From Amylibacter sp. (GTDB lineage: Bacteria; Pseudomonadota; Alphaproteobacteria; Rhodobacterales; Rhodobacteraceae): a stretch of 64,000 nt of DNA. The position numbers and the translations under genes are program-made. The notes beneath the pieces were generated by a model. It was not told where the DNA came from. It made no database searches and was given only the letters and a program-made list of their open reading frames with translations. How positions within the stretch are numbered: position 1 is the first letter of the stretch; every line of letters begins with the position of its first letter. This document shows positions 58,462-64,000 of this stretch, piece by piece. The DNA lies in NCBI GenBank assembly GCA_021775355.1, contig JAJFHZ010000035.1:1-64000 (forward strand). The letters run 5' to 3'.

Positions 58462-59616
58462 CTAATAGACCGTCACATCATGGTCATAAATCCAGTCGTA
58501 ATGTCCTGCCATAATTGCAGGAGCAATTTTTGACGATAGGCGCATGCCGGTTTGTAACATGCCACGGGCCAGCGGGTTTGCCGTATGGTAAATTCGGCCT
58601 GATTTCAGGGCTGTTTCCTGCACTTTTGTGGCGCGCGGTTTGCGGATATTCTGATAGTTTTGCAACGCTGCCCCAATATCGGTATTTTTAGCTAGCTGAT
58701 CGGCCAATACCCAAGCGTCTTCAATCGCCATACAGGCCCCTTGGGCCACAAAAGGTACCATAGGGTGTGCGCTATCACCCAGTAAAACAATGCGGTTCTT
58801 GACCCAGGAATGCAAGCTGGGGTGGGCGAACAGACCCCATACGATGGGGGATTTCACTTGCGCCAGAAGGGTTGTGACAGGTGCGCACCAATCGTCGAAA
58901 AGGCGGCGCAAATCGTCAGGGTTGCCCGCGTGGTTCCAACCTTCGTCGGCCCATGTATCGCGCTCTTCCACAGCTACAATATTGATTAGTTGCCCGTCCC
59001 GTAAAGGATAGGTTACGACGTGTTTGCGTGGCCCCATGTAGACATGGGTATCTTTGATGAAATCACCGGGTAAATCAGTGGCGGAAACCAATGCGCGCCA
59101 TGCGATTTGTTTGGTAAAGATAACCTTTTGACTGTCGTAGAACTGATCGCGAATGCTTGATCGTACACCGTCTGCCCCGATGGCCAGATCAAAAGGTTGA
59201 TTGCCGATTTTCACACTGTGCGGGCCATTGTCGGATACTGCTACTTGCCTGCCAAGCTTGATATTAACGCCTGCTTTTATTGCTGCCTGCATAAGTTCAG
59301 CGATCAAGTCAGCACGGTGAAATTGCAGGTATGGTGTATCAGGTGTGCTGTTCATCGCAACGTTTGCTACCGGGTCACCGCGTTTATAATCATGTAGCGT
59401 GATTGATTTGGGCTTACTGCAAGGCCATTCTTGTGGCTTTAACCCCAGTGCATTCAGTACCCGCACGGCGTTGACACTGATTTGCAAACCGGCCCCGACC
59501 TCACCGATTTCGGGAGCTTGTTCAAACAGGGTCACAGAAAAATCTTTTTGGCGTAAAGCAATGGCTGCGGTTAATCCGCCAATACCGCCACCAACTATTG
59601 CAATATCAAGTGCCAT
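58462..59616 (-). CDS. FAD-dependent aromatic monooxygenase-like protein
   Basis: 384 residues of the group A flavoprotein hydroxylase family: GxGxxG in DIAIVGGGIGGLTAAIAL, DG motif in AIGADGVRSSIRDQ and GD motif in IVLLGDSAHPMVPFVAQGACMA. Closest known types are salicylate hydroxylase and 6-hydroxynicotinate monooxygenase; substrate unknown. AAGGG supports ATG 59616. A longer frame (to 59655) runs through the dksA terminator and is rejected. Confidence 0.9.
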   Translation of the reverse strand: MALDIAIVGGGIGGLTAAIALRQKDFSVTLFEQAPEIGEVGAGLQISVNAVRVLNALGLKPQEWPCSKPKSITLHDYKRGDPVANVAMNSTPDTPYLQFHRADLIAELMQAAIKAGVNIKLGRQVAVSDNGPHSVKIGNQPFDLAIGADGVRSSIRDQFYDSQKVIFTKQIAWRALVSATDLPGDFIKDTHVYMGPRKHVVTYPLRDGQLINIVAVEERDTWADEGWNHAGNPDDLRRLFDDWCAPVTTLLAQVKSPIVWGLFAHPSLHSWVKNRIVLLGDSAHPMVPFVAQGACMAIEDAWVLADQLAKNTDIGAALQNYQNIRKPRATKVQETALKSGRIYHTANPLARGMLQTGMRLSSKIAPAIMAGHYDWIYDHDVTVY

Positions 59617-59635
59617 GAAACTATACCCTTTAACG

Positions 59636-59667
59636 AAAAACACCGAAGACTTCACAGTCTTCGGTGT
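59636..59667 (-). terminator. Rho-independent terminator after dksA
   Basis: On the - strand an 11-bp stem (ACACCGAAGAC / GTCTTCGGTGT, loop TGTGAA) is followed by TTTT. It lies 28 nt after the dksA stop and just before the monooxygenase gene, so the latter needs its own promoter or read-through. Confidence 0.9.
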
Positions 59668-59694
59668 ATAACTTTTAACGCACCTTACAACAGA

Positions 59695-60129
59695 TCAAGT
59701 GTCGCGGTGGACCTTTTCTTTGCGTTCGTGGCGCTCCTGCGCTTCCAAAGACATAGTCGCAATCGGGCGTGCGTCTAACCGTTTCAGTGAAATTGGGTCA
59801 CCTGTTTCGGAACAATAGCCGAATTCGCCTTCGTCGATGCGGCGCAGGGCCTGATCGATTTTGGATACCAGTTTGCGCTGGCGATCACGCGTGCGCAATT
59901 CCAATGCACGATCAGTTTCTTCGGATGCGCGATCCGCCACATCCGGTATATTGCGGGCCCCTTCTTGCATTCCTTCGATGGTGTCCTTGGTATCTTCCAT
60001 CAAATCACTTTTCCAATTCATAAGCTTGCGACGGAAATATTCGACCTGACGTTCGTTCATGAACGGCTCATTCTCTGCGGGGCGATAATCGGTATCCAGG
60101 ATTACTTCAGACTTCATAGTTACACTCAT
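59695..60129 (-). CDS. dksA: RNA polymerase-binding protein DksA (zinc-less type)
   Basis: About 144 residues (140 if started at the ATG 60117). The coiled-coil tip motif DxxDxA is DVADRA (63-68), the segment that acts in the RNA polymerase secondary channel with ppGpp. The C-terminal zinc finger has only one of four cysteines: Cys106, with Thr109, Ser127 and Ala130 at the other positions. Rhodobacter sphaeroides has a functional DksA of this sort. GGGAG supports 60129. Confidence 0.93.
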   Translation of the reverse strand: MSVTMKSEVILDTDYRPAENEPFMNERQVEYFRRKLMNWKSDLMEDTKDTIEGMQEGARNIPDVADRASEETDRALELRTRDRQRKLVSKIDQALRRIDEGEFGYCSETGDPISLKRLDARPIATMSLEAQERHERKEKVHRDT

Positions 60130-60275
60130 TTCTAAACGACTCCCATTCAGCAATTCATGCTGATTTGAGGCTTCGATATAGAAAATCTGCAGGATTGTCA
60201 CCCCCAAGTTGCACCATATTGCGGCTTTGTGAATTCACGTATAGTCTTTGCGAAACCAATGGCTTAGGGGCGATT

Positions 60276-61115
60276 ATGAAGTTTAAGGGTACAAAGGACT
60301 ATGTTTCCACGGAAGATCTGGCGGTGGCGGTGAATGCGGCAATCGCATTAGAGCGGCCTTTGATTGTAAAAGGTGAGCCGGGGACGGGCAAAACAGAGCT
60401 GGCGCGCCAAGTTGCCATCGCATTGGATTTGCCGATAATTGAATGGAATATCAAGTCCACTACTAAGGCGCAGCAGGGGTTGTATGAATATGATGCGGTG
60501 TCGCGTTTGCGTGATAGCCAGTTGGGGGATGCGCGGGTTCAGGATGTTTCAAATTATATCAAAAAGGGCAAGCTATGGCAGGCTTTTAGCGCGGATCAGC
60601 GGCTTGTGTTGCTTATTGATGAGATTGATAAGGCGGATATCGAATTCCCCAATGATCTGTTGCAAGAACTGGATCAGATGCAGTTTCATGTTTATGAAAC
60701 GGGTGAGACGGTACAAGCCAAGCATCGGCCCATCGTGATTATTACATCGAATAATGAAAAAGAATTGCCGGATGCGTTTTTGCGCCGCTGTTTCTTTCAC
60801 TATATCCGGTTCCCCGACACACAAACATTGAAACAAATCGTAGATGTGCATTTCCCGAAAATAAAATCCGATCTGGTGGCCGAGGCTTTAACCCAGTTCT
60901 TTGAGATTCGCGAAACCCCGGGACTAAAGAAAAAACCGTCTACATCGGAAGTGCTAGACTGGTTGAAATTGTTGCTTGTGGAGGATTTGTCCGCATCCGA
61001 TTTGCGACGGGACGGCAAAGATGCGCTGCCCAAATTACATGGGGCTTTGCTGAAGAACGAACAGGATGTACACTTATTTGAACGGCTTGCATTTCTGGCG
61101 CGGGGAGGGCGATAA
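60276..61115 (+). CDS. MoxR-family AAA+ ATPase
   Basis: 279 residues: Walker A GEPGTGKT (33-40), Walker B LVLLIDEIDKAD (about 110-121) and sensor ITSNNEKELPDAFLRRC. MoxR ATPases work with VWA-domain proteins in complex assembly or metal insertion. The VWA/CoxE gene at 63113 is the likely partner. AGGGG lies 6 nt before ATG 60276. First gene of a four- to five-gene run. Confidence 0.9.
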   Translation: MKFKGTKDYVSTEDLAVAVNAAIALERPLIVKGEPGTGKTELARQVAIALDLPIIEWNIKSTTKAQQGLYEYDAVSRLRDSQLGDARVQDVSNYIKKGKLWQAFSADQRLVLLIDEIDKADIEFPNDLLQELDQMQFHVYETGETVQAKHRPIVIITSNNEKELPDAFLRRCFFHYIRFPDTQTLKQIVDVHFPKIKSDLVAEALTQFFEIRETPGLKKKPSTSEVLDWLKLLLVEDLSASDLRRDGKDALPKLHGALLKNEQDVHLFERLAFLARGGR

Positions 61116-61117
61116 TT

Positions 61118-61549
61118 TTGGATATCCGGTTGGTGACAAAAGATGATCAGCAAAGCTGGACTGATTTATGGAAACTTTATTTAGAGTTCTATGAAACATC
61201 GCGCCCGCCAGAGGTTTATCAGACAACTTGGGACCGGATAATTGACCCCGATGAAGATATGTACGCGATTATGGCGTTTGACGCAGGCAAGCCTGTGGGC
61301 TTGGTTGATTTTCTATACCACAAGTCGTTTTGGGATATAGAAGACCGAGTTTATTTGAATGATCTTTATGTGGACAGTTCTTGCCGGGGGGCTGGAATTG
61401 GGCAAATGCTTGTCAAAGCTGTGGAAAACCATGCAAAAGAACACAATGTTGCCTTAGTCTACTGGTTAACCTCTACGGATAACGTGCAAGCGCAGATTCT
61501 GTATGATAAAATTGCGACGCGCACGTCTTTTGTAAAGTACCAAGTGTAA
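61118..61549 (+). CDS. GNAT-family N-acetyltransferase
   Basis: 143 residues with the acetyl-CoA-binding motif region VYLNDLYVDSSCRGAGIGQMLV (R-G-x-G-I-G about 88-93) and the C-terminal YWLTSTDNVQAQILYDKI. Substrate unknown. TTG start 2 nt after the MoxR stop, with GGGAGG upstream. It overlaps the following lipoprotein gene by 1 nt. Confidence 0.85.
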   Translation: MDIRLVTKDDQQSWTDLWKLYLEFYETSRPPEVYQTTWDRIIDPDEDMYAIMAFDAGKPVGLVDFLYHKSFWDIEDRVYLNDLYVDSSCRGAGIGQMLVKAVENHAKEHNVALVYWLTSTDNVQAQILYDKIATRTSFVKYQV

Positions 61550-62937
61550 TGAGTGTTATGAGTATGAAACGTATATCTTCCCTGTTTTGTTGTATGGTTT
61601 TGTTTGGGTGTGATTCTCAGGCCCCATCGGATGTAAGCCGTAATTCTGTTGATCTGGTATCTACGGTAGGGATGCAGACGTTTCCCAATGCATCTGTGGC
61701 ACGGTCAGTTAGCAGGTCGAATGCCGACATTGCGCAAGAATTTCTTGAGCTTGGTTTTGCGTTGGAAAGTGGTCAGGACATAACGCATCTGACACGGTTC
61801 GATGGTCCCATATTTGTCGCAATCACCCCTACGGCACCCAAACGTGTCGTGCAGGAACTTGACCGTTTGATCGCACGATTACGGTCAGAAGCAGGTTTGA
61901 ATATACGCCGTTCAACGGGGAAGACTGCAAATATTTACGTGGAAACATTACCTAAAAAGCAATTGCAAAAAGCGATACCAACGGCGGCCTGTTTTGTTGT
62001 TCCGAATGTTTCCGGATGGTCTGATTATCGGCGTAACCGCTTTAAAAATGTGGTGGATTGGACACGCCTTGAAGAGCGTAAACATATCACTGTCTTTATG
62101 CCCAGTGATGTGTCGCCACAAGAAACGCGTGATTGCCTGCATGAGGAAATTGCACAAGCTCTTGGTCCGGTAAACGATTTGTACCGCTTGCCCGACAGTG
62201 TTTATAATGACGATAACTTCAATATCTCGCTAACGGCTTATGATATGCTTATACTGGAAGCTTATTATGCGCCTGAAATTCGCAATGGTATGTCTAAAGT
62301 ACAGGTGGCATCTGTATTGCCGCAGATTTTGGCGCGGTTAAACCCAATCGGTCAGACACTTCCGCCTGTAAGATTGCAACCAACATCCAGAGATTGGGCG
62401 CGGTCTATAGAAACCGCACTTGGCCCGAAAGCAAGCAACAGCAAACGGCGCAGTGCTGCGTATCGCGCAATTCAGATAGCCAAAAGCAAAGGTTATCAGG
62501 ATCATCGTTTGGGATTTTCGTATTTTGCACGTGCTCAAATTTCGCTGCATGATGATCCACGTCTTGCGGCAACGGATTTTGCGCAGGCTTATGCGATTTT
62601 CAAAACCTTGTTCGGTGTGTCAGATATTCACACAGCACAAGCTGCGGTTCAAATGGCCTCGCTTTCATTGTCTGCAGGAAAATATGATGCTGCACTGGGG
62701 TTTATCAACGATTCCATACCTGCTGCCCGTAAATCGCAAAATGGCTCGCTTCTGTTCAGCCTGCTGGCGATGAAATCTGAAATTTATGAAGGGCTGGGGC
62801 GTTTTTCGGACGCAAAATCACTAAGAAAAGAAGCTATTAGCTGGGGGCACTATGGTCTTGCCTCTCGTGCGGAAATATCTAAACGTCTTTCACAGGTCGC
62901 GGATTTGCGGCCAAAGGTATCCACGAAAGGCTTCTAG
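61549..62937 (+). CDS. DUF2927 lipoprotein
   Basis: 462 residues. Signal peptide with lipobox LFGC (lipidated Cys21), then a DUF2927 domain (about 45-245; ACFVVPNV, DCLHEEIAQALGPVNDL) known mainly from Rhodobacterales, and a C-terminal helical region resembling TPR repeats (about 310-440). It would sit at the outer membrane or in the periplasm. Function is unproven; the HEEIAQALG segment resembles a metallopeptidase helix but is not a full zinc motif. Confidence 0.85.
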   Translation: MSVMSMKRISSLFCCMVLFGCDSQAPSDVSRNSVDLVSTVGMQTFPNASVARSVSRSNADIAQEFLELGFALESGQDITHLTRFDGPIFVAITPTAPKRVVQELDRLIARLRSEAGLNIRRSTGKTANIYVETLPKKQLQKAIPTAACFVVPNVSGWSDYRRNRFKNVVDWTRLEERKHITVFMPSDVSPQETRDCLHEEIAQALGPVNDLYRLPDSVYNDDNFNISLTAYDMLILEAYYAPEIRNGMSKVQVASVLPQILARLNPIGQTLPPVRLQPTSRDWARSIETALGPKASNSKRRSAAYRAIQIAKSKGYQDHRLGFSYFARAQISLHDDPRLAATDFAQAYAIFKTLFGVSDIHTAQAAVQMASLSLSAGKYDAALGFINDSIPAARKSQNGSLLFSLLAMKSEIYEGLGRFSDAKSLRKEAISWGHYGLASRAEISKRLSQVADLRPKVSTKGF

Positions 62938-62938
62938 G

Positions 62939-63109
62939 ATGATTATGGTTCCGGTATTTTTGCTTGGCGTTCTTATAGGTGCCTTTCGCGCCTATAACCA
63001 ACAGGGAACCAAATTGGATATGTTGCAATATGGGGCCGCGCACGGCATTGCATTTTTCATACTTGGATTATTTGCAACGATCGCCTTTGATTGGTTGGGG
63101 TGGGTCTAG
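62939..63109 (+). CDS. 56-residue membrane protein
   Basis: Two hydrophobic segments (MVPVFLLGVLIGAFRAY, about 3-17; HGIAFFILGLFATIAFDWLG, about 35-54) separated by a polar loop. ATG 62939 follows the lipoprotein stop by 1 nt and precedes the VWA gene by 3 nt, so it is embedded in the run and probably real. No family recognised. Confidence 0.7.
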   Translation: MIMVPVFLLGVLIGAFRAYNQQGTKLDMLQYGAAHGIAFFILGLFATIAFDWLGWV

Positions 63110-63112
63110 GAC

Positions 63113-64000
63113 ATGTTTCTGCCGCTCTTTGACAATCTCAAAGATGCGAAGGTTCCTGTGAGTTTGCGCGAATACCTGACACTGCTGGAAGCGATGCAGT
63201 TGGGCCTTGCGATCTATGATGTTGATCATTTCTACTATCTGGCCCGAACCTGCCTGGTCAAAGACGAACGTCATCTGGACAAGTTTGATCTGGCGTTTTC
63301 AAAAACCTTTCAGGGGTTGGAAAATATTTCATTTGAAGATGTGATGAAAGCAGCAGATGTACCGCAGGACTGGCTGGAAAAACTGGCTGCAAAACACCTT
63401 AGCCCAGAAGAAATGCGTGATATAAAGTCGCTCGGTGGTTTTGATAAACTGATGGAAACACTGAAGAAACGTCTTGAAGAGCAGGAAAAGCGTCATCAGG
63501 GCGGCAGCAAGTGGATTGGCACTGCCGGCACATCACCCTTTGGTGCCTATGGCTATAATCCTGAAGGGGTGCGCATAGGTCAGGACAAAAGTCGCCACCA
63601 GCGGGCGGTAAAGGTCTGGGATAAGCGCGACTTTCGTAACCTTGACGACAGTGTTGAGCTGGGTACGCGCAATATTAAAGTTGCCTTGAAACGCTTGCGC
63701 CGCTGGGCGCGTGACGGGGCCGATGAAGAACTGGATTTGCCCGGCACGATAAGGGCGGCCGCTGAAACCGGCTATATTGATGTGAAAACCCGCCCGGAGC
63801 GGCGTAATGCGGTTAAAGTGTTGCTGTTTCTGGATGTCGGTGGGTCAATGGACCCCTATATTCGCTTGGTTGAAGAGTTGTTCTCTGCGGCCCGCACCGA
63901 GTTTAAGCATCTTGAATATTACTACTTTCATAACTGCCTTTATGAAGGTGTGTGGAAAGACAATACACGTCGCTGGAATGAACAAATGCCCACATGGGAT
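63113..64000 (+). CDS. VWA-domain (CoxE-like) protein, 3' truncated by window end
   Basis: 296 residues are visible. A helical N-terminal half (FLPLFDNLKDAKVPVSLREY), a basic central region (VALKRLRRWARDGADEELD), and the start of a VWA domain with the metal site VLLFLDVGGSMDPY, where the usual DxSxS reads DxGxS, as I recall for CoxE-type relatives. It is the probable partner of the MoxR ATPase at 60276. It continues beyond 64000. Confidence 0.88.
   Translation, partial: MFLPLFDNLKDAKVPVSLREYLTLLEAMQLGLAIYDVDHFYYLARTCLVKDERHLDKFDLAFSKTFQGLENISFEDVMKAADVPQDWLEKLAAKHLSPEEMRDIKSLGGFDKLMETLKKRLEEQEKRHQGGSKWIGTAGTSPFGAYGYNPEGVRIGQDKSRHQRAVKVWDKRDFRNLDDSVELGTRNIKVALKRLRRWARDGADEELDLPGTIRAAAETGYIDVKTRPERRNAVKVLLFLDVGGSMDPYIRLVEELFSAARTEFKHLEYYYFHNCLYEGVWKDNTRRWNEQMPTWD

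Noticed and set aside
59617..59655. Longer N-terminus for the FAD monooxygenase
   Set aside because: The extra codons are a read-through of the dksA terminator, and the family starts just before the GxGxxG strand.
1..64000. tRNA, rRNA, CRISPR, transposase or prophage genes
   Set aside because: I looked for T-loop motifs, repeat-spacer arrays and transposase-like proteins and found none.

Overview
The window is a chromosomal segment of an alphaproteobacterium, most likely a Rhodobacterales (Roseobacter-group) member with moderate G+C. I infer this from gene order and protein types, not from a database match: a complete dcw cluster with a long UpsM-type leader before mraZ, meso-DAP-type MurE, CobS/CobT of aerobic cobalamin synthesis, a zinc-less DksA, a DUF2927 lipoprotein, and the scpB-scpA-nagZ-SPOR-argS-dgt order with erpA and xthA beyond it. 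I saw no tRNA, rRNA, CRISPR array or insertion sequence.

Layout. 1-2.1 kb: accessory segment with a hairpin-rich stretch, an XRE regulator, a PNPOx-like flavoprotein and a small secreted protein. 2.1-23.9 kb: cell wall and division genes on the + strand (mraZ, rsmH, ftsL, ftsI, murE, murF, mraY, murD, ftsW, murG, murC, murB, ddl, ftsQ, ftsA, ftsZ, lpxC). They are interrupted between murC and murB by a small membrane-protein gene, a decayed copy of the murC 3' end and an APC permease. 24-29.6 kb: bamD, recN, a GlcD/DLD-type FAD oxidoreductase and a CLC chloride channel. 29.8-36.2 kb: a minus-strand run with cobS, a racemase, cobT, an M24 aminopeptidase and DUF427. 36.3-44.3 kb: a GMC oxidoreductase, J-domain protein, bolA, DUF4177-like protein, gatB, a DMSP-lyase-like cupin and pepN. 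44.5-47.9 kb: glcB-glcG behind a palindrome-covered promoter, then a class I amidotransferase-type hydrolase. 48-54.6 kb: scpB/scpA/nagZ/SPOR/argS/dgt. 54.6-56.8 kb: an AT-rich quorum-sensing insert (luxI-luxR-xre). 56.9-64 kb: erpA, xthA, a 53-residue small membrane protein, an FAD monooxygenase, dksA, and a MoxR ATPase/GNAT/DUF2927/VWA cluster that runs off the end.

The most notable pattern is that two accessory insertions sit between imperfect direct copies of the neighbouring core sequence. Next to murC, a 65-nt copy of the gene's 3' end still encodes the MurC C-terminus, and nearly all its changes are synonymous. Around luxI-luxR-xre, the whole dgt-erpA intergenic region occurs twice. 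Both look like footprints of additive homologous integration of DNA from a diverged relative. The second notable item is the mraZ leader, which has promoter-overlapping MraZ-type repeats and a strong internal terminator, matching the UpsM sRNA architecture known from Rhodobacter sphaeroides.
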